In this document: in pieces, positions 43,250 through 52,821 of the stretch
How the letters are laid out: each line of letters starts with the position of its first letter
Numbering within the stretch: the stretch's first letter is position 1
Assembly (NCBI RefSeq): GCF_900100765.1
Contig: NZ_FNFO01000002.1
Coordinates: forward strand, 310,001-374,000
Direction of reading: 5' to 3'
Source of the DNA: Catalinimonas alkaloidigena
GTDB taxonomy: Bacteria; Bacteroidota; Bacteroidia; Cytophagales; Flexibacteraceae
Length of the DNA stretch: 64,000 nt
Made by a program: the position numbers and the translations under genes
Notes under the pieces: model-generated
Told to the model about the DNA's origin: nothing
The model's database searches: none
What the model saw: the letters and a program-made list of their open reading frames with translations, nothing else

Positions 43250-43963
43250 TCACGGGCGAAGCGCCGCCTGGGGCTCCTGCGCCATCAGGTGTTCGTAGTA
43301 GACCAGCATCGTCAGAAACTCGCTGGGCCGCTGAAACTGGATTTTGCGGGCGCGGGCGTAGTTAGTCAGCGCTTCTTTGCGGTCGGCCAGGAAGCCGTAC
43401 AGGCGCTTCGAAACGTATTTTTTGTACAGCAGGCCTTTGGTGCATCGGACGGGACGCGCGTCGGGCTGTGTACGGATCAGGTAAAAGTCAGCGTGCAACT
43501 CGGTCTTCTTCAAGTATTTCTGGGTGAGGGCATTGCCTTCGATATTCTCTTCCAGTTTCGAAGACGTGATCCGCTCCCACGAGCGATTTTGTTTCCAGCG
43601 CACCAGGCGCGGCAACACCTTGCCCAGCAGGGCCACGTGTTTGCCCTCGAAAAACACTTCGAAAAACAGCGGCACTTCGTAGTGGTTGCCCATGGCATCG
43701 TAAGTGTACGTACGAAAACGCCGCACTTCGCCCGACAGGGTATCCTGCAAGACAAACGACGCCACCGTCTGCGAGGTGTAGGTGTGCCACGTGCCACGTT
43801 CGCGTAAAATCAGCACATCCTCGTCCACATGGTACGATACTTCACCGGTGATGGTGTCGCCTGCATTGGTCACTACCCAGCCTTTGCACCAGTGCGAATG
43901 GGTGAATTGGGCTGCCAGGGGCGAACAGACAAGCGAAACGAGAAGAAGCATCAAAAAGCGCAT
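43250..43963 (-). CDS. Exported hypothetical protein, 237 aa
   Basis: A signal peptide (1-18, ending P-L-A-A-Q) is followed by a beta-rich region (about 25-110) with C-K-G-W-V-V-T-N-A-G-D-T-I-T-G-E-V. This resembles the start of small Bacteroidota envelope proteins with no known role. Lys-rich helices follow. No domain is recognised. It is upstream of the MFS gene on the same strand. Confidence 0.65.
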   Translation of the reverse strand: MRFLMLLLVSLVCSPLAAQFTHSHWCKGWVVTNAGDTITGEVSYHVDEDVLILRERGTWHTYTSQTVASFVLQDTLSGEVRRFRTYTYDAMGNHYEVPLFFEVFFEGKHVALLGKVLPRLVRWKQNRSWERITSSKLEENIEGNALTQKYLKKTELHADFYLIRTQPDARPVRCTKGLLYKKYVSKRLYGFLADRKEALTNYARARKIQFQRPSEFLTMLVYYEHLMAQEPQAALRP

Positions 43964-44104
43964 GAAATCAGGGGAAAGCGGTGGAAAATGACTGAAGCCA
44001 AGTAACAGAGATATCGCCTAAGTTGCTGGGGTTCAGTAGCTTGTACACCACCCTTGTAGGGTTGCTTCCGGGATAGCGCCTGGCACAGGATTCGTACGGA
44101 AAAT

Positions 44105-44345
44105 GGAGGGCGCGGCGGGAACGCAAGAAAAACGGGGGCGTCTATTGTTGTATTACCCGCAATGACTCAAAACAACGACCCATGCGAAACAGGCGTCCCG
44201 CACACCGAGGAAGGTCCGTGTGTGAAGGTGTAAGGCACGACCAGAAATCGGCATCGCCGCCGCCGAATGCGCGGCCGCACCCTGAAGCGGCAGGACGTGA
44301 GGTTTTGAGAATCGCGTCGTGATTTTCGAAGAATCAGACCGTATT
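44105..44345 (+). ncRNA. Candidate structured RNA (with a short overlapping ORF)
   Basis: The gap 43992-44385 between two minus-strand genes contains several stems: CGCACAC...GTGTGTG (near 44197-44223), CCTG-aagcgg-CAGG (44281-44294), GACG...CGTC (44294-44319) and GATT-ttcgaag-AATC (44321-44335). The first loop carries GAGGAAGGTCC, which resembles one strand of RNase P RNA P4, but the rest of RNase P is missing. A 23-codon ORF (44162-44233, M-T-Q-N-N-D-P-C) overlaps. Either an RNA or a small Cys peptide is possible, and strand is uncertain. Confidence 0.3.
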
Positions 44346-44385
44346 GCGGAGGAATCTGGAAAAATGCACCCTTTGAAGGGAGCCG

Positions 44386-45489
44386 TTACTCAGGAAGTGG
44401 CGCCCGGGCTACCGCAATTTTGGAGTCGGCGGTGCCGTAATACAGAAACCAATACCCTTTGTAAGGCACCAATCCTTCGGCAAAGCAGACCCGTCCCACC
44501 TGCCCGTGGACTTCGTACGGCGCTTCCGGATACAGAAAATACGTATCGGCGCGTTCCAGGAGTTGGGCCGGGTTTTCGGCGTCGAACAGCGCTTGGCCCG
44601 CGGCGTAGGTCCCTTCCGGAATGTGCGGAGCGCCCCCCTGATCCGGAGCCAGGTTCATGCTGTTGTAAATCAACACGATGCCGCGGTCGGTCAGCAGCGC
44701 CGGCGGCCCGGATTCGACCAGGCGACTGTCAAATTGCTGCGGACGCGGCGACAGCACCGAAACCAGGCCACTGTCGGCTTCCAGCGGTGTCCAGTGAATC
44801 AGGTCGGGCGACGTCGCCAGGTAGAGGTCGGTATCGCCCCAGTACATCCAGTAGCGGTTCTGAAGTTGGGTGGCGATCAGTCGACTCCCTTCGCGTCGGC
44901 ACACGATGGCCCCCGATTTGCCCCAGAGGTTGCGGTACTGCGGCGCTGAAAACGCCAATCCCTGTTTCTGCCAGTGGACCAGGTCGGGCGATGTGGCCAC
45001 ACACAGGCGCGCCGTTTCGCCGTCGTACGACGTGTAGGTCAGGTAGTACCGCCCCGCTTCGTCTTCGACAATGCGCGGATCTTCGCAGCCGCCTTCGCCT
45101 TCGTAGGGCTGGAGCGCGTCGTCGGCCGGATACAACACCGGCGAGGGACGTTTGACGAAGTGCAGGCCGTCGGTACTAGCCGCCAGGCCGATCCGCGACG
45201 TACCGGCATGGCGCCCGACGGTATCTTCCGCCCGGAAGAGCAGAAAAAGAGTGTCGTGCCGCACTACCGCCGCCGGGTTAAACACATCTTTCAGCGCCCA
45301 CTGGACCGAATCGCCGCGAAGGGAATCGTAGAAAACCAAGGAAGCATCGGGCTCCATCACCGGATTGGCGGCATCGACTTTGGCAAAGCCGGTCAGTTGC
45401 CAGGTTTCCGTCGCGGTGGTGGTGTCGGGGGCAGGGGCGAAGCGGCAGCCCGCCAGCAGCAGGGCGAAGAAGTAGGTGGTATAACGCAT
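44386..45489 (-). CDS. GH130/GH43-like lipoprotein of the utilisation locus
   Basis: The lipobox L-L-L-A-G-C (Cys15) marks a surface or periplasmic lipoprotein. The five-blade propeller signatures F-N-P-A-A-V, E-G-G-C-E-D-P-R-I (about 131-140) and L-Y-Y-G-T-A-D-S-K-I-A-V-A match GH130 (beta-mannoside phosphorylases/hydrolases). It lies downstream of susC and susD on the same strand and is probably part of the same locus. The target glycan is likely a beta-mannoside, inferred from family only. Confidence 0.8.
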   Translation of the reverse strand: MRYTTYFFALLLAGCRFAPAPDTTTATETWQLTGFAKVDAANPVMEPDASLVFYDSLRGDSVQWALKDVFNPAAVVRHDTLFLLFRAEDTVGRHAGTSRIGLAASTDGLHFVKRPSPVLYPADDALQPYEGEGGCEDPRIVEDEAGRYYLTYTSYDGETARLCVATSPDLVHWQKQGLAFSAPQYRNLWGKSGAIVCRREGSRLIATQLQNRYWMYWGDTDLYLATSPDLIHWTPLEADSGLVSVLSPRPQQFDSRLVESGPPALLTDRGIVLIYNSMNLAPDQGGAPHIPEGTYAAGQALFDAENPAQLLERADTYFLYPEAPYEVHGQVGRVCFAEGLVPYKGYWFLYYGTADSKIAVARAPLPE

Positions 45490-45510
45490 CGTACAGTACT
45501 GGAAATAGGA

Positions 45511-45658
45511 AAAGCGCCTGGCGCTTTACTCTATAAAAGCACGAGTCGGGTTTTTGTACCTACCGGTTGCCCGACCCGCGGTGTGAATGGGCAGTTTTTT
45601 GAGGTGGGTTGCCCCTCTATAAACACAGAGGAGCGACTTCTGTACAAAGTCGCTCCTC
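45511..45658. repeat. Hairpin array between susD and the GH130-like gene
   Basis: Perfect palindrome AAAGCGCC-t-GGCGCTTT (45511-45527), stem GTCGGG/CCCGAC (45545-45575) and a perfect 12-bp stem GAGGAGCGACTT/AAGTCGCTCCTC (45628-45658) occupy 190 bp. No long T-run follows on the minus strand. They may stabilise or attenuate the mRNA between the two genes. Confidence 0.6.
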
Positions 45659-45681
45659 GGATACATGATTCGGTGACGCGA

Positions 45682-47196
45682 TCAGTAACCAGGATTCTGG
45701 TCGGCATCCGTCAAGCCCGGGTTGTTCAACATCTCGTCCAGCGGGAGGGGCCAGATGAACAACGGATTATCGTACGCCAGCGCGTGATCGTAGGTGATCG
45801 GGCTGGCACCGGTATAAAAATCAATGGAAGTAACCGAACGCGACTGCGCTTTTTCGGGAATTCCCGCCATCAGGCCTTCGCCCGCTAGCCGGTGAATGTC
45901 CATCCACCGTTTGCCTTCCGCCAGAAACTCGATGCGACGTTCCTGCCAGATGCCTTCCAGCACACCGGCCTGCGTCCCGCCAAGGCTGGCGGCGGTATAC
46001 GAGGCGGCGCCGTCGGGCAGGGCGCGGTCGCGCACCTGATTAAGGAGCGTCACGGCCATGTCGAGTTCATTCTGACGGGCATACGCTTCGGCAGCGTTCA
46101 AGACCACTTCCGCATACCGCAGCAGCGGCGTGGGGTCGTCGTATACGCCGTAGGCGTCGTACTTCGCGGTATAGATGCCGTTGGCCGCTTCCGTCGTCAG
46201 CAGCGTACGCCGTAGGTCACCTTCCAGCCAGAAATCGGCCTGCCAGATGACCGGACTGACTTTCACCAGGCCGCGCCCGCCCAGTTCGGGGTTGCCGTAC
46301 ATGCTGACCAGCGCGCCGTTGACACCCGGGTTCGAGGCCGCCGAGTTTTCCAGCGAAAAAATGTTCTCGGACGAGTTATCTGACGTAAACGGTCCGTCGG
46401 GGCTTTCGGTCAGGGCGTAGAGCGTCGTTAGCTTTTCGTATTCGGCAATGACGCCGGGCCAGTCGCCCATGTGCAGTTTAACGCGCGACTTGAGGGCAAT
46501 GGCGGCTCCTTTTTGCGCCCGGAACACGTTGCTGCCGTTTTCCAGAAGGCTTTCGGCTTCGTCGAGGTCGGCCAGAAGTTGGGTATAGTCGGCCTGCACA
46601 GTGCCTCGCTGAACGGCTTCGCCATCGCTCACCTTGCTCACGTCGTTGATGGCAAACGTACGGTAGAGAATGCCCGGGCTCGAGGGGTCATCCGTGTAGG
46701 GACGGCTGAAGTGCACCAACAGTTCGTGGTGCGACAGCGCCCGCAGAAATAGCACTTCCCCGCGGTACACGTTGGCCGCTTCGGCCGTAATGACGCCGCT
46801 TTCCTGAGCCGTGGCGACGCCCTCCAGCACCACGTTGCAGCGGTTGATCAGGCGGTAGAGCCCCACCCACATCCCGTTGTTGTTGGCCGTGGTCGGTGTC
46901 CAGGCGTTGGTGTAGGTGATTTCGTAGAACAACTGGTCGTTGTACATGTCTTCACCTTTCATGTCTCCCTGTTCGGTCGAGGCCGCCCCGAACGGGTAGC
47001 CGCGCTGCACAGTGGTACCGTAATAGCCCTGTTGGGCGGCTTCGTACACGCCGACTACTGCGGCCTCAACGCGCGAGGCATCGGCAAAGGCTTCGCTTTC
47101 CGGCAAAAAGTTGGCCGGTGTGAGGTCGGTTACCTGGCATCCGCCCAACGCAAAGACCAGGGTCAGACTTACAAGTTGCTTTATTTTTGGAATCAT
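45682..47196 (-). CDS. RagB/SusD family nutrient-binding lipoprotein
   Basis: The lipobox L-G-G-C (about Cys20) is followed by V-T-D-L-T-P-A-N-F-L. TPR-type helices and the C-terminal stretch I-W-Q-E-R-R-I-E-F-L-A-E-G-K-R-W-M-D-I-H-R are the SusD hallmark. It caps the SusC channel at the cell surface and binds glycan. Its start follows the susC stop by 34 bp, and the two are co-transcribed. Confidence 0.95.
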   Translation of the reverse strand: MIPKIKQLVSLTLVFALGGCQVTDLTPANFLPESEAFADASRVEAAVVGVYEAAQQGYYGTTVQRGYPFGAASTEQGDMKGEDMYNDQLFYEITYTNAWTPTTANNNGMWVGLYRLINRCNVVLEGVATAQESGVITAEAANVYRGEVLFLRALSHHELLVHFSRPYTDDPSSPGILYRTFAINDVSKVSDGEAVQRGTVQADYTQLLADLDEAESLLENGSNVFRAQKGAAIALKSRVKLHMGDWPGVIAEYEKLTTLYALTESPDGPFTSDNSSENIFSLENSAASNPGVNGALVSMYGNPELGGRGLVKVSPVIWQADFWLEGDLRRTLLTTEAANGIYTAKYDAYGVYDDPTPLLRYAEVVLNAAEAYARQNELDMAVTLLNQVRDRALPDGAASYTAASLGGTQAGVLEGIWQERRIEFLAEGKRWMDIHRLAGEGLMAGIPEKAQSRSVTSIDFYTGASPITYDHALAYDNPLFIWPLPLDEMLNNPGLTDADQNPGY

Positions 47197-47230
47197 GATG
47201 TTCTGTTGAGATGTAATAAGGACGGAGGGT

Positions 47231-50200
47231 TTAGAAGCCGATGTTGATCCCGGCTGACCAGGTGCGGATGATCGGCGCGACGTTCCAGTCTACGCCGTAT
47301 TGCAGCTGCGACGAGTACTGGTTCAGCTCCGGATCGAGCCCCGAGTACTTGGAGAACGTCAGCAGGTTCTGCACCTGTGCGAACGCCCGTACGGAGGTGA
47401 TGGTCGTGCCGAACAGCGACGACAACACGTCGGACGGCACCCGGTAGCCCAGCACGATGTTTTGCACCCGCAGGAAATCGCCTTTTTCGACAAAGCGCGA
47501 GTTTGCGGCCCCCGTCTGCCACATATTGGCGTCCTGACCCGAGTAAAGCTTCGGCACGTCGGCCTCGTCGCCGCTTTCCGTCCACCGGCCGAGGATCGAC
47601 GCGTGGTTGTTGGCAAAGCCCTGCCCCAGCAGGCCGCGCAAGCTTTCGTTCATGATGTAGTTGCCGCCCGAATAGCGCAGGAACACCTCCAGGTCGAAAC
47701 TCCCCAATCGGAACTGGTTGCTCCAGCCGCCCTGCCATTTGGGTAGCGTGTTGCCCAGAAAGGTAAGGTCGGCGCCGCCGGGGCCTGTGCTGGTCTGCGA
47801 AATGTCGGCCGGGTTGGCCGGGTCGTAAACACGCCAGCCCAAATTGCCCTGTTGCAGGTTGTACTGAACCACAGAACCGTCGGCTTTCTCGTACATCGGA
47901 TTGCCGTTGGAAGAGTTCACCCCGGCCCACTGGTAGCCGTACAGCTGCGCGATCGAGCTGCCCTCTTCGGTGCGGTTGTAAGTGCTGGTGAGGGGATTGA
48001 CCAGGCGGGTCACCTCGTTACGGATGGTCGTAAAGTTGAAGTCGGTCGTCCACGAGAACGTACCTTTTTCCAGCACGTTGGCTTGCAGGCGCAACTCCAG
48101 CCCCTGGTTGTACATGGCACCAACGTTCTGCGTAATGCTGTTGCTGGGCACCCCCAGCGACGGCGCGACCGGCGCGTCCAGAACCAGATTGTCGATGTTG
48201 TTGCGGAACACATCGGCCGTGAGCGTAAACCGTTCGATGGTCAGGTCCAGCCCGATGTTGTATTTCTTCGACGATTCCCACTGCAGGTCCGAGTTCGCCA
48301 CCTGGTTGAACGCGATGCCCGGATTCGGACCGTACAACACCGCCCCAAAGCCCCCTACATAGGGGAAGGCCCCGATTTCTACGTTGCCCACCTCTGCGTA
48401 TGAGGCGCGGAGTTTCAGGTCGCGCACCAGCGTGCTGTTGAAGAACTCCTCTTCTGAAATGCGCCAGCCGATCGACCCTCCCGGGAAGGTGCCGCGCCGG
48501 TTGGCCAGTGGCAGCGACGAAATGCCGTCGTTACGCAGTGCTACCGACAACAGGTACCGGCCTTTGAAGTTGTAGTTGAGGCGCCCGAAATACGAGTCGA
48601 AGCCCGTCTGGCTGAAGCCCCCCGAAATGGTCTGTGTGCCGTAAGAGCCGGAAATCAGGTTCCGCTGCTGGTAGAAACGGTCCGAAAACCCTTGCCCTAC
48701 CGCACCGAAGTTATACGTGTTGGTCAGCTGATATTCCGCGCCGACGGTCACGTCCAGGTGATGCGCCTCGCCCAGCGTGGTCTGGTAGTTCAAGGTATTT
48801 TGCCAGTTCCAACGGTAGGCTGGGTTAAACTCCTGAGAAGCGTACCCGTTCCGTCCACGTCCGTCGCCGTGGCGGGGGTCCCACGACAGAAAATCGTCCG
48901 AGAGGGTGACGTCGGTACCGACCTGAGTCCGCGCCCGCAAGCCCTTCACAATCTCCAGCTCGCCGTAGACGCTGCCCAGCAGGCGGTGGTTACGGTTGCG
49001 GTAGACGTTGTTGGCCAGCACGAACGCAATGTTCGGGATGTTGTTATCGACCGTCGCCAGGTTGTTTCCAATGCCGAGCGTGCTGCCGTCCGGCTGCACG
49101 TTGAACCCGTCGAAAGCGGTGTTGGTAGGATCGAGAATGCTGACGTTTGGCAGCATCCGCGTCGCGTTGTAGACGGCTCCCGAAAGTGAGTTGGCGCCGT
49201 TGTTCAGGCCGTTGATGGTCGTGAACGCGTACGAAAGGCTGGTGCCCAGCTTCAGGCGCTCTTTGATGGTGTGGTCTACATTGGCCCGGAACGAGTAACG
49301 CTGCAGGTCGTTGGCAATCAGCGCCGAGTTCTGGTCGGTGAAGCCCAACGAGAAAAAGAATTGCGTCGCCTCGGAACCTCCGCGGAACGAAAGGCTGTGC
49401 TGTTGCACACCGCCTTTGCGGAAAATGTAGTCCTGCCAGTCGGTGTTTTCGCCGGGTTGGGCCAGCGCAGTGGCACCTGCATTGGTACGTTTCTCGTTGG
49501 CGATGGTCACAAATTCGTCGCCTGTGAGCAGATCGAACCGGCTGACCTCTTCGTTAAAACCCGCGCTGACGTTGTAGCTGATCTGGGTTTTGCCGGCCGT
49601 GCCACGCTTGGTCGTAATCAGAAGCACCCCGTTGGCCGCCCGCGAACCGTAAATCGCGGTAGCCGACCCGTCTTTCAGCACCTCGAACGAGGCGATGTCG
49701 GCCGGGTTGATGTTGGCCAGTGGGTTCGCCGGTACAATGCCCGAGCGGTCGTCGGTCACCACCGGGACGCCGTCGATGACGATCAGCGGATCGGCCCCGG
49801 ACGTCAGCGAGTTGACTCCCCGGATGCGAATGAGCGGAGCCTGTCCCAGCACGCCGCCCGGCGTCGTAATCTGCACGCCAGGCGCGCGGCCCGCCAGTTG
49901 CGATTCGAACGATGGCGTTACCAGGTTCTCGATGGCTTCGCCGCGTACGGATGCTACTGAGCCGGTCAGGTCGCGTCGTTCCTGCGTTCCGTAACCAATC
50001 ACGACCACTTCGTTCAGTTGCGCGATGTCTTCCTCCAGGGTGACGTCGAGCGTCGAGCGGTTGTTGATGGCGACTTCCTGAGTGACAAAGCCGATGAAGC
50101 TGTACACCAGGACTTTGGCGTCGGCTGGAACTTCCAGCGTGTAAGCGCCCGAGACGTCGGTGATGGTACCGACGGTGCTGCCTTTTACCGAAACGTTGAC

Positions 50201-50317
50201 GCCCGGCAGCACACCGTTGTCGGTGCCGGAACGGACAACGCCGCTGATTTGACGGCCTTGCGCCATCACGCAAGCGGAAGCGAAAAGCGTCAGGATTAAC
50301 AGTAAGGTTTTCCTCAT
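47231..50317 (-). CDS. SusC/RagA TonB-dependent outer-membrane transporter
   Basis: The start at 50317 gives a signal peptide M-R-K-T-L-L-L-I-L-T. Next is a carboxypeptidase-regulatory domain (I-S-G-V-V-R-S-G-T-D), a TonB-box-like E-V-V-V-I-G-Y-G-T and a plug with R-G-V-N-S-L. The beta barrel ends in W-S-A-G-I-N-I-G-F. At about 1028 aa it has the normal size. It imports oligosaccharides with energy from TonB. The gene is divergent from a two-component system across a 336-bp AT-rich spacer that probably holds its promoter. Confidence 0.95.
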   Translation of the reverse strand: MRKTLLLILTLFASACVMAQGRQISGVVRSGTDNGVLPGVNVSVKGSTVGTITDVSGAYTLEVPADAKVLVYSFIGFVTQEVAINNRSTLDVTLEEDIAQLNEVVVIGYGTQERRDLTGSVASVRGEAIENLVTPSFESQLAGRAPGVQITTPGGVLGQAPLIRIRGVNSLTSGADPLIVIDGVPVVTDDRSGIVPANPLANINPADIASFEVLKDGSATAIYGSRAANGVLLITTKRGTAGKTQISYNVSAGFNEEVSRFDLLTGDEFVTIANEKRTNAGATALAQPGENTDWQDYIFRKGGVQQHSLSFRGGSEATQFFFSLGFTDQNSALIANDLQRYSFRANVDHTIKERLKLGTSLSYAFTTINGLNNGANSLSGAVYNATRMLPNVSILDPTNTAFDGFNVQPDGSTLGIGNNLATVDNNIPNIAFVLANNVYRNRNHRLLGSVYGELEIVKGLRARTQVGTDVTLSDDFLSWDPRHGDGRGRNGYASQEFNPAYRWNWQNTLNYQTTLGEAHHLDVTVGAEYQLTNTYNFGAVGQGFSDRFYQQRNLISGSYGTQTISGGFSQTGFDSYFGRLNYNFKGRYLLSVALRNDGISSLPLANRRGTFPGGSIGWRISEEEFFNSTLVRDLKLRASYAEVGNVEIGAFPYVGGFGAVLYGPNPGIAFNQVANSDLQWESSKKYNIGLDLTIERFTLTADVFRNNIDNLVLDAPVAPSLGVPSNSITQNVGAMYNQGLELRLQANVLEKGTFSWTTDFNFTTIRNEVTRLVNPLTSTYNRTEEGSSIAQLYGYQWAGVNSSNGNPMYEKADGSVVQYNLQQGNLGWRVYDPANPADISQTSTGPGGADLTFLGNTLPKWQGGWSNQFRLGSFDLEVFLRYSGGNYIMNESLRGLLGQGFANNHASILGRWTESGDEADVPKLYSGQDANMWQTGAANSRFVEKGDFLRVQNIVLGYRVPSDVLSSLFGTTITSVRAFAQVQNLLTFSKYSGLDPELNQYSSQLQYGVDWNVAPIIRTWSAGINIGF

Positions 50318-50653
50318 GAGAGCAAAAAAGGGTTTGAAAAAATTGATAACTAGAAAAGTGAATAGAATGAAAACCAAAAGTATTCCCCCGGCCGAGGTGA
50401 TGGTCCGGGGGAGCTTTATATATGCAATATATTTAACAACTGCGCAATAAAAGCAAGTTTTGAGAAAATATTATTCTGAATAAGTGTCCATTTATTTTAA
50501 TATGCTAAAAATGCGGTGTTGGGATATGCCGAAAAACGGGGGAGTATAGTATATGGGGTGGAGGGGAAGGGATCCCTGAGCAAAACGCAAATGCAGGCGG
50601 CTAACCAAGTGCCAGACTTGTAAGTTTACACTGGAAAAGGAGCATCATTCTTT

Positions 50654-51340
50654 ATGAAGATACTGGTCGTAGAAGACGAACCTGCCGTCGCCTCGCTGAT
50701 CCGGCGGGGACTGACGGAAGAAGGACACGAAGTGAGTGTGGCGATGGACGGCACGACGGGCTGGACGATGGCCACCGGCGATCCGTTCGACGCCATCATT
50801 CTGGACCTGATGCTGCCGGGCATGAACGGCATGGAATTTTGCCGGCAGTTGCGTGCGGGACACAACCAGACGCCCGTTATCATGCTGACGGCGCTGGGAA
50901 CGACCGAGAACGTGGTGGCCGGACTGAACCACGGGGCCGACGATTACCTGGTCAAGCCCTTTAAGTTTTCGGAGCTGTTGGCGCGGCTGGCAGCTGTGAC
51001 GCGGCGGGTGCAGCGGCATGCGTCGTCGGCCAACGTGCTGCGGCTGGAAGACCTGGAAGTCGACATCGACGCGAAACTGGTGCGGCGCGGGGGCGAAAAA
51101 ATCAACCTGACGGCTACCGAATACCGCCTGTTGGAGTACCTGATGAAACAGAAAGGGCGTGTGCTGACGCGAATCAACCTGCTGGAAAACGTGTGGGACA
51201 TCAACTTCGAGTTGGGTACCAACGTGGTCGATGTGTACATCAACTACCTGCGGAAGAAGGTCGACAAAGGATTTAAGTCCAAGTTGATTCATACGGTGGT
51301 AGGCATGGGGTACGTGTTACGAAAAGAAGAAGAAGCATGA
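50654..51340 (+). CDS. OmpR/PhoB-family response regulator
   Basis: The receiver domain has the acidic pair E-D-E (about 7-9), phospho-acceptor D51 (I-I-L-D-L-M-L-P-G) and K in V-K-P-F. The C-terminal winged helix (from about 130, L-T-A-T-E-Y-R-L-L-E-Y-L and G-Y-V-L-R) binds DNA. It overlaps the kinase start by four bases. Its target may be the divergent SusC locus, but this is inferred from position. Confidence 0.95.
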   Translation: MKILVVEDEPAVASLIRRGLTEEGHEVSVAMDGTTGWTMATGDPFDAIILDLMLPGMNGMEFCRQLRAGHNQTPVIMLTALGTTENVVAGLNHGADDYLVKPFKFSELLARLAAVTRRVQRHASSANVLRLEDLEVDIDAKLVRRGGEKINLTATEYRLLEYLMKQKGRVLTRINLLENVWDINFELGTNVVDVYINYLRKKVDKGFKSKLIHTVVGMGYVLRKEEEA

Positions 51341-52707
51341 CGATCCGCAACAAAATCGCGCTGACCTTCTCGCTGATGACCGGGACACTCATCCTGGTGC
51401 TGAGCGTGTTTTTGTACCTGTTCGTCGCGCGGTTCGGGCAACAGGCCTTTATGAGCCGGGTGCGGGAACGTGCCTACATTGCCGCCCGCACGCAATTGGA
51501 AGACGACGAGCGGAACGTGGCGATTTACAAAGATGTACGGCAGAACCAGCTCCAGACCCTGCCCGACGAGGAAGACTACATTCTGTCGGCCAATCCTTCC
51601 GAACGGCACCGTCAGGAAAACGAGGAGCTGCATGCCCTGCCCACCTGGTTTTATGAAGAGGCGCTGAGTGAAGGTGACGCTGAGTTTCATCAGAAAAACA
51701 ATTTTTATGTGGGCATCCATTACCCCACTCATCAGGGAGATCACCTCGTGCTGGTGCGCGCCCGCGATACGTACGGCGCACAGAGCCTCGCCACGCTGCG
51801 GCACATTCTGTTCACCGGCTTTGCGCTGAGTCTGATCCTGACGTTTGTGCTGGGGCGCGTGTTTTCCCACCAGATCATTCAGCCCATCGCCCGGATCATT
51901 ACCAACGTCAACCGCATCGGAGCCTCGAACCTGCACCTGCGGCTCGATACCGGGAACGGCAAAGACGAACTGGCCGAACTGTCGCAGACGTTCAACCGGA
52001 TGCTCGATCGCCTCGAAACGGCCTTCGAACTGCAAAGCAACTTTGTCAGCAACGCCTCCCACGAACTGCGTACTCCTCTCACCACCGTGATGGGCGAAGC
52101 GGAGTTTGCCCTGAAGAAACCCCGCGAGGCCGAAGTCTACGTCACGTCGCTGGAAAACATCTACCGCGAGTCCTGTCGCCTCAACCAACTGACTTCCATG
52201 CTGTTGCGCCTTTCGCAAATCGGCTACGACGGGCAGAAACAACAAATGGCACCGGTCCGCCTCGACGAGCTGTTGCTCGAATTTAAGCGCAACCTCGACG
52301 AACGACTGCCCGACAACCAGGTGCGCCTGCGCTTCGAAGACCTTCCCGCCGAAGAAGAAGCCTTGCAGCTTATCTGCAACCAGGAGTGGATGGAACTGGC
52401 GCTGCACAACGTGGTGCACAACGGCATCAAGTATTCCGATAACCAACCCGTACAACTGGCGCTCTCGGCCGATGTCCACCAACAGATTATTACCGTACAG
52501 GACCGGGGCATCGGCGTAGCGCCGGAAGACCAGGACCATTTGTTCGAGCCCTTTTTCCGGGGGCAGAACGTAACTACCTACCAGGGCAACGGCATCGGAC
52601 TGTCGCTGGCGGGCAAAATCATCCGTTCGTTTGGCGGACAAATCACCGTCGACTCCACGCTCGGGCAGGGCACAACGGTCACCATTGCCTTCCGCCGGGT
52701 TTCCTAA
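51337..52707 (+). CDS. Sensor histidine kinase (HAMP, HisKA, HATPase)
   Basis: Two TM helices (about 10-31 and 155-174) flank a 120-residue periplasmic sensor. A HAMP region (about 175-228) leads to the H-box S-H-E-L-R-T-P (H242). The HATPase N-box H-N-V-V-H-N-G-I-K-Y-S, D-R-G-I-G-V-A and G-N-G-I-G-L-S-L-A complete it. The layout resembles CusS-type kinases. It phosphorylates the coupled regulator. Confidence 0.95.
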   Translation: MTIRNKIALTFSLMTGTLILVLSVFLYLFVARFGQQAFMSRVRERAYIAARTQLEDDERNVAIYKDVRQNQLQTLPDEEDYILSANPSERHRQENEELHALPTWFYEEALSEGDAEFHQKNNFYVGIHYPTHQGDHLVLVRARDTYGAQSLATLRHILFTGFALSLILTFVLGRVFSHQIIQPIARIITNVNRIGASNLHLRLDTGNGKDELAELSQTFNRMLDRLETAFELQSNFVSNASHELRTPLTTVMGEAEFALKKPREAEVYVTSLENIYRESCRLNQLTSMLLRLSQIGYDGQKQQMAPVRLDELLLEFKRNLDERLPDNQVRLRFEDLPAEEEALQLICNQEWMELALHNVVHNGIKYSDNQPVQLALSADVHQQIITVQDRGIGVAPEDQDHLFEPFFRGQNVTTYQGNGIGLSLAGKIIRSFGGQITVDSTLGQGTTVTIAFRRVS

Positions 52708-52727
52708 CGCCCTGCGGGCGATTTTTC
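52708..52727 (+). terminator. Terminator of the two-component operon
   Basis: CGCCC-tgc-GGGCG (52708-52720) is followed by ATTTTT, directly after the kinase stop. Confidence 0.8.
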
Positions 52728-52821
52728 TAAACCGTGCCCCAGCGCTTGAGTCAACTACTATTTCCACTGAGGACATCGGCGCTGGCTAAGAAGACGATGA
52801 CGTGGTGACTAACCCTCGGCA

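Noticed and set aside
44208-44218. RNase P RNA (GAGGAAGGTCC motif)
   Set aside because: Only the P4-like strand is similar; the remaining conserved regions and the 350-nt length are absent before the next gene.
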